This document shows positions 1 to 7,500 of a stretch of DNA of 15,622 bases, piece after piece; position 1 is the stretch's first letter, and each line of letters opens with the position of its first letter. The position numbers and the translations under genes were made by a program. The stretch spans positions 1 to 15,622 of the forward strand of contig JBMYZL010000035.1 in assembly GCA_049610385.1 (NCBI GenBank), given 5' to 3'. Below the pieces are notes generated by a model. The model saw nothing but the letters and a program-made list of their open reading frames with translations, was not told the origin of the DNA and ran no database searches. This DNA comes from JBMYZL01 sp049610385. GTDB lineage: Bacteria; Bacteroidota; Bacteroidia; Flavobacteriales_D; Sanyastnellaceae.

Positions 1-33
1 CTTCGGGTATTTTGGATTGAAACAAACACAAAA

Positions 34-63
34 ATGGGTGATTCCCCGAGGAGAATCACCCAT
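34..63 (-). terminator. Intrinsic terminator of rpsP
   Basis: A perfect 11-bp inverted repeat (34-44 pairs with 53-63) encloses an 8-nt loop. On the minus strand it is followed directly by a T-rich run (TTTTTGTGTTTGTTT, positions 35 down to 21). It lies about 40 bp past the rpsP stop codon and so should end that transcript. No rimM start is seen before it, so rpsP appears to be transcribed without an immediately following partner. Confidence 0.85.
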
Positions 64-102
64 AACATTTTCCAATTGATCAATCGCAATCTGGAGTGAC
101 CT

Positions 103-975
103 TTATTCGGCAGGCTTCTCCTCATCATTTGCATCGTCCGCAGCAGGTTCTTCCTCGGCGGCAGGTTCTTCCTCAGCAGCAGGTGCTTCCTCAGCAGCGG
201 GTGCCTCTTCGGCAGCTGGCGCTTCTTCCTCAGCAGCGGGTGCTTCTTCGGCAGCTGGCGCTTCCTCAGCGGCCGGTGCCTCTTCCTCAGCGGCCGGTGC
301 TTCTTCCTCAGCGGCCGGTGCTTCTTCCTCAGCAGCGGGTGCTTCTTCGGCAGCTGGCGCTTCTTCCTCAGCAGCAGGTGCTTCCTCGGCGGCTGGCGCT
401 TCCTCAGCAGCGGGTGCTTCCTCAGCGGCCGGTGCTTCTTCCTCAGCAACGGGAGCTTCCTCAGCCTCAGCAGCTGCCTCTTCAGCTTGGACTGCAGCTT
501 CCGCCTCGGCTTTCAGTGCTTCTTCATTGGCCTTCAATTCAGCAGCACGCTTTTCGTTGATTTCCTTCTCTGCCTTGAGTCGAGCTTCTGTGGCAGCTTG
601 GGATTCACTCGCTAATTTTGACACCTTCGCATCCACCTTGCCTTGCTTCTCGCTCATCCAAGCCTCAAAACGTTTTTGGGCTTCCTCTTCAGTAAATGCG
701 CCTTTTCTCACGCCATTCAACAAGTGGTTGTGGTACACGACACCCTTGTATTTCATCAGCGCACGAACCGTGTCTGACATTTCCGCACCGACTTGCAACC
801 AGTACAACGCACGGTCGTGATTGAGGTCAATGGTTGCTGGGTTGGTGTTGGGGTTGTAAGTGCCGACCTTTTCAATGAATCGACCATCTCGTGGAGCGCG
901 AGCATCTGCGGCTACGACATGGTAGAAAGGTTTGCCTTTTTTACCGTGGCGCTGGAGTCTGAGGCGTGTTGCCAT
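103..975 (-). CDS. rpsP: 30S ribosomal protein S16 with a long Ala/Glu/Pro repeat tail
   Basis: This is a small-subunit ribosomal protein that binds 16S rRNA and helps 30S assembly. Residues 1 to about 82 are a typical S16 core: the basic start MATRLRLQRHGKKGKPFYHVV, then ADARAPRDGRFIEKVGTYNP and a segment on ALYWLQVGAEMSDTVRALM. Residues of about 83-165 are charged and probably helical or coiled-coil, rich in Lys, Glu and Ala. Residues of about 168-280 hold 14 copies of APAAEE or APAAEEE, and the end is acidic (ADDANDEEKPAE). At 290 aa the protein is far longer than ordinary S16 (about 80-90 aa). Bacteroidota S16 proteins commonly carry extensions of some length, but this one is extreme. The start is the only Met in front of the conserved core. 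No Shine-Dalgarno is seen, as is usual in this phylum. A -7 element lies at 1025-1032. The S16 identity is certain; the role of the tail is unknown. Confidence 0.97.
   Translation of the reverse strand: MATRLRLQRHGKKGKPFYHVVAADARAPRDGRFIEKVGTYNPNTNPATIDLNHDRALYWLQVGAEMSDTVRALMKYKGVVYHNHLLNGVRKGAFTEEEAQKRFEAWMSEKQGKVDAKVSKLASESQAATEARLKAEKEINEKRAAELKANEEALKAEAEAAVQAEEAAAEAEEAPVAEEEAPAAEEAPAAEEAPAAEEAPAAEEEAPAAEEAPAAEEEAPAAEEEAPAAEEEAPAAEEAPAAEEAPAAEEEAPAAEEAPAAEEAPAAEEEPAAEEEPAADDANDEEKPAE
145..470 (-). repeat. In-frame 18/21-bp tandem repeats coding the S16 tail
   Basis: Tandem units of 18 or 21 bp encode APAAEE or APAAEEE, 14 in a row, flanked by one variant APVAEEE unit and two PAAEEE units. 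The units differ mainly at synonymous sites (Ala and Pro codons vary) and by one Glu codon. Every unit is a multiple of three, so gain or loss of units changes tail length without a frameshift. Confidence 0.9.
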
Positions 976-1024
976 AAGTAACGTTTTATAAGGGTCCGAA
1001 ACCCGGTTGTTAATTTTGAGAGTG

Positions 1025-1032
1025 CAAATGTA
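1025..1032 (-). promoter_or_regulatory. Bacteroidota-type -7 promoter element of rpsP
   Basis: The minus strand reads TACATTTG, an exact match to the Bacteroidota -7 consensus TAnnTTTG, about 50 bp before the rpsP start codon. That would give a leader of roughly 40-45 nt. No good TTTG -33 box at the usual distance was found, so only the -7 half is supported. Confidence 0.5.
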
Positions 1033-1083
1033 CTCTGAAATTCTTTCCTTCGACCGAAGGAGAACAATTTCTTTTGGCCAAAT

Positions 1084-1749
1084 TCAGGCGCCGTGAATGT
1101 GACTCAACAATTCTTGACGGACTTCCTTCTTTTTGAAATCACCGTGGAAGTCCACAGTCACCGTTGAGCTGCTTTGATCTTCGATGCCTCGAGATGAAAC
1201 GCACATGTGCTTGGCGTCAATGACGACAGCAACATGCTCCGTATTCAGGAGAGTTTTCAAGGCTTCCGCAATCTGACGAGTCAACCTCTCCTGCACCTGC
1301 GGTCTTTTTGCATAAAAATCCACCAACCGGTTGATTTTGCTCAAACCCACCACCCGACCACTCGATTTGTAAGCCACATGAGCGACACCGTGAATCGGCA
1401 GGAAATGGTGCTCGCAGGTCGAGTTGAGGTTGATGTTTCGTTCCAAAAGCAGATCGCCATACCCATAGCTGTTGTCAAAGGTTTTGACATGGGGATGATT
1501 GGCTGGGTTGAGGCCTTTGAAAATTTCTTGAATGTACATCTTGGCCACGCGTCGGGGCGTCCCCGCCAAGCTGTCATCGCTTCGGTCAAGGCCGATGATG
1601 TCCATAATTTCTGCGAAAAGGGGCTCAATTCTGGCGATTTTCTCCTCATCGGTGACGTCAAAAGCATCTGATCGCAAGGGAGTGTCTGCAGACGTTCCTA
1701 CATGGGCATCTCCAAGGGCTTCGGCGGCTTGCATTTGTTGAAGTGTCAT
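1084..1749 (-). CDS. folE: GTP cyclohydrolase I (FolE)
   Basis: This enzyme converts GTP to 7,8-dihydroneopterin triphosphate and formate, the first step of folate and pterin synthesis. In the 221-aa reading, the zinc ligands of type I enzymes are present as Cys112 and His115 (in TCEHHFLP) and Cys183 (in HMCVSSRGIEDQSSS). The GLSKINRLVDFYAKRPQVQE segment at 135-154 and the helix with LAGTPRRVAKMY at 61-72 are also typical. The length fits the family. A longer open frame reaches 2172, but its extra N-terminal part is antisense to the divergent reductase gene, so the Met at 1749 (MTLQQMQ...) is chosen; a Met at 1734 is a possible alternative. The gene is divergent from the four-gene pterin operon starting at 1816, with only 66 bp between them. 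No clear terminator follows. Confidence 0.95.
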   Translation of the reverse strand: MTLQQMQAAEALGDAHVGTSADTPLRSDAFDVTDEEKIARIEPLFAEIMDIIGLDRSDDSLAGTPRRVAKMYIQEIFKGLNPANHPHVKTFDNSYGYGDLLLERNINLNSTCEHHFLPIHGVAHVAYKSSGRVVGLSKINRLVDFYAKRPQVQERLTRQIAEALKTLLNTEHVAVVIDAKHMCVSSRGIEDQSSSTVTVDFHGDFKKKEVRQELLSHIHGA

Positions 1750-1778
1750 CGATGAAAGGAACAAGATGCCCGAGAGAA

Positions 1779-1811
1779 TGTTCGAACTTGCGCAGGGATA
1801 AATTGTTCGAA
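1779..1811. promoter_or_regulatory. Paired TGTTCGAA repeats between folE and the pterin operon
   Basis: Two copies of TGTTCGAA lie at 1779-1786 and 1804-1811, 25 bp apart start to start, inside the 66-bp divergent intergenic region. The core TTCGAA is palindromic, and the first copy sits in the perfect 8-bp palindrome GTTCGAAC. The second copy ends 4 bp before the reductase ATG. Two sites on nearly the same helix face could form an operator controlling both directions. No regulator is identified and no consensus promoter was found here, so this is a candidate only. Confidence 0.3.
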
Positions 1812-1815
1812 TCTT

Positions 1816-2451
1816 ATGAGAATCGTGAACGTGATGGGCGCCAGTGTAGATGGTTGCATTGCCGCATCCCCCGATGAAAGTGATTTTGATCGAGCCCGCT
1901 ATGGTTTCACAAATGACGTCGACAGAGCCCATCTGGAAGCGGTTCTTTCCGAAGCGGATGCCGTCATTGTGGGCGGGCATTCGGTGAATGTCAGTGGAGG
2001 GGTGATTCCTACACCACGACATGATGGCCATCACGCCACTTGGATTTTTTTGACCAACCACGGCTTTGAAAGAGATGCCGCGATATGGAAATCGCCAGAG
2101 GTGCCCAAATGGATGGCCAGTTCGTCGACCATTCCCCATGAGCGCCAAGGCACGATTTCCAGGTTTGTTCATGCCGATTCAGAGAGAACATTGCCGCAAG
2201 CCGTCCTGGCCGCTTGCAGGGATGCCCATTTTGAGCGGGTGTTGCTCTTCGGAGGAGGGAAGGTGAACCGCTTGTTTTACAATGCCCATTGTGTCGATGA
2301 ATTGATCCTAACGGTTTGTCCTGTTTTGGTCGGTGCTTCCACTGGCGTGCCCATTGTGGCACCTGAGTTGGAAGCGCCTGTTGCGTTGCAATTCGAATCC
2401 ATGCGTGAAGCCTCGGGAATGGTATTCATCCACTACCTTATTCGACCATGA
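1816..2451 (+). CDS. RibD C-terminal / dihydrofolate-reductase-fold reductase
   Basis: A 211-aa single-domain protein of the RibD_C/DHFR superfamily, NAD(P)H-dependent reductases acting on pyrimidine or pteridine rings. Visible signatures are NVMGASVDGCIA at residues 5-16, AVIVGGHSV at 49-57, and the nucleotide-binding loop LFGGGKVN at 144-151, followed by VDELILTVCPVLVGAS at 160-175. There is no deaminase domain, so it is not a complete RibD. It opens a four-gene operon; its stop overlaps the start of the CYTH gene by 4 bp (ATGA). With folE divergent and folB two genes on, a pterin substrate (dihydropterin reduction, or a stand-in for dihydrofolate reductase) is an attractive inference. A diaminopyrimidine reductase of the riboflavin route cannot be excluded. 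The family call is firm; the substrate is unknown. Confidence 0.8.
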   Translation: MRIVNVMGASVDGCIAASPDESDFDRARYGFTNDVDRAHLEAVLSEADAVIVGGHSVNVSGGVIPTPRHDGHHATWIFLTNHGFERDAAIWKSPEVPKWMASSSTIPHERQGTISRFVHADSERTLPQAVLAACRDAHFERVLLFGGGKVNRLFYNAHCVDELILTVCPVLVGASTGVPIVAPELEAPVALQFESMREASGMVFIHYLIRP

Positions 2452-3014
2452 GCGGTACCCAATTTCAAGAAATTGAACACAAGTTCATTGTTTCGGACGC
2501 ATTTAACGCCGATGTATTTGATGCTGCATGCCGGGATTTGAAACCCAAACATGACAAGTCCTTGCGGGTTCGAGACACATATTACGTTCTCGAAAATCGG
2601 TCGGATGTTGTGTTGCGCCACCGGTTGGATGCCGAAATTCAGCAGCTCACTTTGAAAACGCGTGAAGTTGATTCAGAAGTGCGGGTGGAGGTGAACTTGG
2701 CCTTGGACAATGGCATCGACCAGACCGATGCAGTCCAGAACTTGCTCAAACACATGGGCGTTGCGGCGACATACGACATTGAAAAAGACATCCAGGTGTT
2801 TGAATTTGATGATTGTGAGATTGTCCGCTACCGGGCATCACATGCCGGTCGTGAAGTGTTTTGTGTGGAATTTGAGGCTGTGGGTTGCGCGAATGTAGAG
2901 GTGGCGTTGTCGGTTTTGCATGGTTATGAAACCCAGTTGGGATTTGATTCCGACGCGAGGACACCGGTCAATTTGTTGGACCTTTTGGTCCCTGAAAACC
3001 CGATTCACTTATGA
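2448..3014 (+). CDS. CYTH-domain triphosphate tunnel metalloenzyme
   Basis: A 188-aa protein of the CYTH/TTM superfamily, beta-barrel enzymes whose charged tunnel binds a triphosphate and divalent metal (inorganic triphosphatase, thiamine triphosphatase, class IV adenylate cyclase). The defining ExExK motif is at the N-terminus (E8-I-E10-H-K12). Other expected tunnel residues are LRHR at 56-59, the Lys of LTLK at 67-70, RVEV at 79-82, and a late E-x-E (E141, E143). The ATG overlaps the stop of the reductase gene, and the stop overlaps the folB start, both as ATGA, so its product is probably made in step with FolB. Family knowledge alone gives inorganic triphosphatase. The context suggests removal of phosphates from dihydroneopterin triphosphate, the missing link between FolE and FolB. 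A cyclase role is less likely here. Confidence 0.82.
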   Translation: MSGTQFQEIEHKFIVSDAFNADVFDAACRDLKPKHDKSLRVRDTYYVLENRSDVVLRHRLDAEIQQLTLKTREVDSEVRVEVNLALDNGIDQTDAVQNLLKHMGVAATYDIEKDIQVFEFDDCEIVRYRASHAGREVFCVEFEAVGCANVEVALSVLHGYETQLGFDSDARTPVNLLDLLVPENPIHL

Positions 3015-3814
3015 ACGTGCGCCTCGACTCCTCTCAATTTGATGTGATTGCATTGGATGAAATGCATTTGCAATGCATCGTGGGCATCCATCCCCATGAG
3101 CGAATCAAAAAGCAACCATTGGAAGTTTCTGTTCGCTTGTTTCTGGATAGAAGGCCGGGCGTTTTGGGTGCCACCTTGGCGGATTCCGTGGATTATGGAT
3201 TCATTGCCGGAGATGTGTCTTTTTTGCTAGAAAATGGCAGATTTCAATTGTTGGAAACGGCGGCGGAGGCCATCTGCGCGATGGTGCTTGGCCCTGCTGC
3301 ACCTGATCGCCCCACAGCTCCGCCAGTGGCCTTGGAAGTGAGTTTGCGGAAACCCTTGGCCCTCGGGGGACAAGCTGTGCCCTCAGTGTGCATTGCCCGA
3401 TGTGCATCTGAATTGTCTTTTGGCGAGGAAATCAATGGATTTGGTCGGGTGGACATTTTGCATGAGAATGCTGATTGTGGGGTTTACCGATTGCGAATCC
3501 AACCTCAGGGATGCATTCCTCGGCATCACCACCAGATCATGGCTGAAGCGGAATTGATCCTCAGCGATGGGCTGTTGTTGCAGGGGGAGCCAGTGGGTGC
3601 AGGTTTGGGCCATGTTTGGCCCAATGAATTTGTCCACATGTATGAAAACCCCACCGATGTGGAACGCTCCATCTTGTGCATCAACCGACCGGCATTCATT
3701 CCCAAAGATGAAATTCTCGCCCCAAATGACGCTCCGTTGTTGCCCGTGCACGCTTACCGCAAGCGATACTTCGGTTTGCCCCAACCTTTTGACTTCAAAC
3801 CCGCCACAACATGA
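3011..3814 (+). CDS. folB: Dihydroneopterin aldolase fused to a cupin domain
   Basis: A 267-aa two-domain protein. Residues of about 10-130 are FolB: CIVGIHPHERIKKQPLEV at 22-39, SVDYG at 59-63, FQLLET at 78-83 and the LRKPLAL strand at 112-118. FolB turns 7,8-dihydroneopterin into 6-hydroxymethyl-dihydropterin plus glycolaldehyde, and some relatives epimerise. Expected catalytic residues E30, Y62 and K114 are present. Residues of about 150-230 form a cupin with both motifs: G167...H172-x-H174...E179...G187, and G200...P204...H209-x3-N213. The four usual metal ligands are intact. Ordinary FolB is about 120 aa, so the second half is an addition. The start overlaps the CYTH stop and the stop overlaps the SDR start, both ATGA. 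The cupin may bind a metal and act on the product or sense it; its function is unknown. The locus could also be read as FolX-like. Confidence 0.88.
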   Translation: MNVRLDSSQFDVIALDEMHLQCIVGIHPHERIKKQPLEVSVRLFLDRRPGVLGATLADSVDYGFIAGDVSFLLENGRFQLLETAAEAICAMVLGPAAPDRPTAPPVALEVSLRKPLALGGQAVPSVCIARCASELSFGEEINGFGRVDILHENADCGVYRLRIQPQGCIPRHHHQIMAEAELILSDGLLLQGEPVGAGLGHVWPNEFVHMYENPTDVERSILCINRPAFIPKDEILAPNDAPLLPVHAYRKRYFGLPQPFDFKPATT

Positions 3815-4503
3815 ACATTTTGATTACTGGTGCAACGAAGGGCATTGGGCGGGCCATTGTGGACCGATTTTCCGCGGCAGCTGCTGTCATGCATTTGGTG
3901 GCACGCTCGGAGGAGGATTTGAAAGCGTTGCAAGCCGAACTGGAACGTGAAGGTCTGACGGTTCATGTTCATGCCGCTGATTTGAGTGAAGCGGCAGACG
4001 TACAACGAGTGGTGGAGTCGGTGATGTCTCAGGGCATGCCGTTGGATGTTTTGGTCAACAATGCAGGCGTCTATCTCCCTGGTCAAATCACCACAGAACC
4101 CATCCATCAACTCGGATACATGATGCGGTTGAACGTGTTGTCTCATTATCAATTGGTGCGTGGACTTCAATCCTTGTTTCAACAAGGCTCTCATGTATTC
4201 CACATGGCGTCTGTGGCGTCTCGAAAAATGTTTGCAGACAAGCCATCATACAGTGTGACGAAACATGCGCAATTGGCCCTCGTAGATGCTTTGCGGTCTG
4301 AATTTCGTGCGGCGGGCATCAAGGTCACCGCAGTGATGCCCGGCCCCACTTGGTCCGCCAGTTGGTCCGGTGTGGATTTGCCCGAAGATCGACTGCTGGC
4401 GGCGAACGATGTCGCGGAGCAGGTTTGGCGCGCCTGGGACACAGCACCTGGTGCGGTGGTGGAGGAAGTGGTCATTCGCCCGTTGCAAGGAGATTTGGAC
4501 TGA
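3811..4503 (+). CDS. Short-chain dehydrogenase/reductase (SDR), pterin operon member
   Basis: A 230-aa classical SDR, a Rossmann-fold NAD(P)H-dependent oxidoreductase. The cofactor loop TGATKGIG lies at residues 6-13, NNAG at 83-86, and the catalytic tetrad is N108, S134, Y147 and K151 (YSVTK). The C-terminus contains a PGPT loop near 177-180. Length is normal for the family. It is the last gene of the ATGA-coupled operon. Two SDRs are known in pterin metabolism: FolM (dihydromonapterin reductase, whose signature carries an Arg in the glycine loop that is not seen here) and sepiapterin reductase. A pteridine reductase role is thus plausible from position only. Similar SDRs are common in Bacteroidota with unknown substrates, so the family is certain and the substrate is not. 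Confidence 0.88.
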   Translation: MNILITGATKGIGRAIVDRFSAAAAVMHLVARSEEDLKALQAELEREGLTVHVHAADLSEAADVQRVVESVMSQGMPLDVLVNNAGVYLPGQITTEPIHQLGYMMRLNVLSHYQLVRGLQSLFQQGSHVFHMASVASRKMFADKPSYSVTKHAQLALVDALRSEFRAAGIKVTAVMPGPTWSASWSGVDLPEDRLLAANDVAEQVWRAWDTAPGAVVEEVVIRPLQGDLD

Positions 4504-4596
4504 ACGGGCCCGGTCCGAACATTGTGCAAAAAATGTGGGTATGCTGGGACCTCAAAAGATGAGCTTCGTGGACTTGCGCCCTAACTTGGCTCTTCC

Positions 4597-7500
4597 ATGT
4601 TTTTGATCTACGACACGGAGACGACGGGGTTGCCCCGTGACTGGAATGCCCCGCTGACGGACAGTGAGAACTGGCCACGTCTGGTGCAACTGGCCTGGCA
4701 ATTGCACGACGGTTCGGGGCGATTGGTGTCTCGGGGCAATCGGATGGTGCGGCCGGAGGGCTTCACGATTCCCTTCAATGCCACCAAGGTGCATGGGATC
4801 ACCACGGAGCGGGCGCTTGAAGGCGGTGACCCGTTGGGGTCTGTTTTGGCTGATTTCGAAGTGGATTTGGCACAGGCCACCCACGTGATGGGCCACAACA
4901 TCGAATTCGACATCAACATTGTGGGGGCAGAGATGTACCGGATGCAGAGGTCATTGGAGTTGTTGACGAGCAAGCCTTTGATTGATTCGAAAGACGAAGC
5001 GACCGATTTCTGTGCCATACCCGGGGGACGCGGAGGGCAATTCAAATGGCCGACACTCACAGAACTGCATGAAAAATTGTTCGGCGAACCGTTCGCAGAG
5101 GCGCATGATGCCGCCTATGATGTGGATGCCACTGCGAAGTGTTTTTTCGAACTCTGCCGGTTGCGTGTGATTCGCCGCCCGGGATTGAACAATCCCGAAG
5201 ACATTCAGTATGAAGCCCCGACCCTGGAAGCGGCGAATTTTGCAGATTCGACCCAAAGCGCAGGTTCGGGGTTGACGACACCTCAACAGCCAGTTGACGT
5301 TTCGTCGCTTGATGACGTGCCTTTTACCCATTTGCATGTCCACAGCCAGTTTTCCATTCTCCAGGCCGTCAGCAAGGTGGATGAATTGGTCGATGCTGCT
5401 GTGGAAATGGGCATGCCTGCGCTGGCCATTGCCGATTCCGGAAACATGATGGCCGCATTCCAATTTGTCCGCAGTGCGAACAAAAAAGGCATCAAACCCA
5501 TCGTGGGTGCCGAACTCAATGTCTGCCGTGATCGCTTGGACAAGAGCAAAAAGGACGATGGATACCCTGTGGTTTTCTTAGCCAAAAACAAAGCAGGTTA
5601 CCACCGCTTGGCAAAACTCAGTTCATCCGCATACACCGAAGGGTTTTATTATGTGCCCCGAATTGACAAGGCCCTGCTTGACGAATCCAATGTCGAAGAT
5701 ATCGTCGTGACCACCGGCGGTTTGTTCAGTGAGGTGCCCTCTTTGATTCTCAATGTCGGTGAGGCCCAGGCAGAGGAGGCCTTTCTTTGGTGGAAAGCAC
5801 AGTTCGGGGAGAATTTTTTTGCTGAGCTCAACCGACATGGTTTGGAAGAAGAGCAAGTGGTCAATGACACCTTGTTGCGTTTTTGTGAGAAGCATGGGGT
5901 CCGGTACATCGCCGCAAATAATTCCTATTACACCCGCAAGGACCAAGCCGATGCCCATGACATTTTGCTGTGTGTCAAAGACGCAGCAAACGTCTCCAAA
6001 CCCAAGCGATACATCGGCAAGAGGGGGCGAGAATTTCGGTTTGGGATGCCCAACAACGAATGGTATTTGAAGTCGCCTGCAGAGATGAAACGGCTCTTTG
6101 CGGACTTGCCAGACGCCATTCACAACGTGGCGTCGATTGCCGACGCCTGCGAGTCTTTTGTGCTCGAGCGGGATGTGCTGCTCCCCGCATTTGATATCCC
6201 TGCGTCCTTTCGAGACCCTCAAGATGAGGAGGATGGTGGCAAACGAGGCGAAAATGCCTACCTACGGCATCTGACTTACGAGGGAGCGAAGTCCCGTTAT
6301 GGAACCATCACTGAAGACATTCGCCAGCGGTTGGATTTTGAATTGGAGACCATCGCCAATACAGGATACCCAGGCTACTTTTTGATCGTGCAGGACTTCA
6401 CGACAGCTGCACGCGAGATGGGGGTGAGTGTGGGGCCAGGTCGGGGGTCGGCAGCAGGTTCTGCCGTGGCATATTGCACCGGCATCACGAACATCGATCC
6501 GATTGAATATGATTTGCTATTCGAGCGGTTTTTGAACCCGGAGCGAGTGAGCTTGCCTGATATCGATATCGACTTTGATGATGAGGGCCGTGGCCGTGTA
6601 ATCGATTATGTCATCAACAAATATGGCGCGAATCAGGTGGCCCAGATCATCACCTATGGCACCATGGCTGCCAAAAGTTCCATCCGGGATACAGCACGGG
6701 TCATGGAATTGCCGCTGGCAGATGCGGATCGCATCGCCAAACTCATGCCAGACATCAGTTTGGGGAAGTTGTTCTCATTGGAGGACAAGGCCTTGAAAGA
6801 AAAGCTCCGGGGAAATGAAGGACTGGAGCAGGCCAATGCCATCAAAAAAATCGCCGGGTCGCCGGGCCTGGAGGGCCAAACTTTACAAACTGCGCGGGTG
6901 TTGGAGGGGTCGGTTCGCAACACCGGGATTCATGCTTGCGGCGTCATCATCACCCCCAGCGACATCACCGAGTTTGTGCCCATTGCTACAGCCAAGGACA
7001 GCGACATGGCCTGTACCCAATTTGACAATTCTGTCGCTGAGGATGCAGGCTTGCTGAAAATGGATTTTCTGGGGCTCAAAACCCTGACCATCATCAAGGA
7101 CGCCGTGCGCAATGTGAAGGATTCGTTTGGTCTGGAACTGGATCCGGACAGCTTCCCATTGGATGATGAGAAAACGTATGCCTTGTTTCAACGTGGTGAG
7201 ACCATTGGCATTTTCCAATATGAATCCGCGGGCATGCAGAAATACCTCAAGGAGCTCAGGCCAACTGAGTTTTCAGATCTAATTGCCATGAATGCCTTGT
7301 ATCGGCCTGGCCCCTTGGAATACATACCCAGTTTCATACGTCGGAAACATGGAACGGAACCCATCACTTACGACATCGATGCCTGTGAGGAATACTTGCA
7401 TGAGACGTATGGCATCACGGTGTATCAGGAGCAGGTGATGTTGTTGTCTCAGAAACTTGCGGGTTTTACCAAGGGTGAGGCGGACACATTGCGGAAGGCT

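Noticed and set aside
145..470. CRISPR-like array in the repeat tract
   Set aside because: There are no spacers; the units are contiguous, in frame and coding.
96..560. Plus-strand frame rich in Pro, Gln, Arg and Leu repeats
   Set aside because: It is the complement of the S16 Ala/Glu/Pro repeats; its periodicity comes from the rpsP coding repeat.
1047..1060. CCTTCGACCGAAGG inverted repeat after folE as a terminator
   Set aside because: The stem is short, the loop very tight and no T tract follows on the minus strand, so termination is not supported.
1207..1671. Plus-strand frame inside folE
   Set aside because: No recognisable domain; it lies wholly opposite the conserved folE coding region.
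1750..2172. N-terminal extension of folE (a 362-aa frame)
   Set aside because: The extra 141 codons are antisense to the RibD-like reductase, have no GTP cyclohydrolase similarity, and the 221-aa form matches the usual family length.
4504..4596. Terminator or promoter between the SDR gene and dnaE
   Set aside because: Only a GGGCCC palindrome is seen; there is no T tract and no TAnnTTTG box, so neither is supported.
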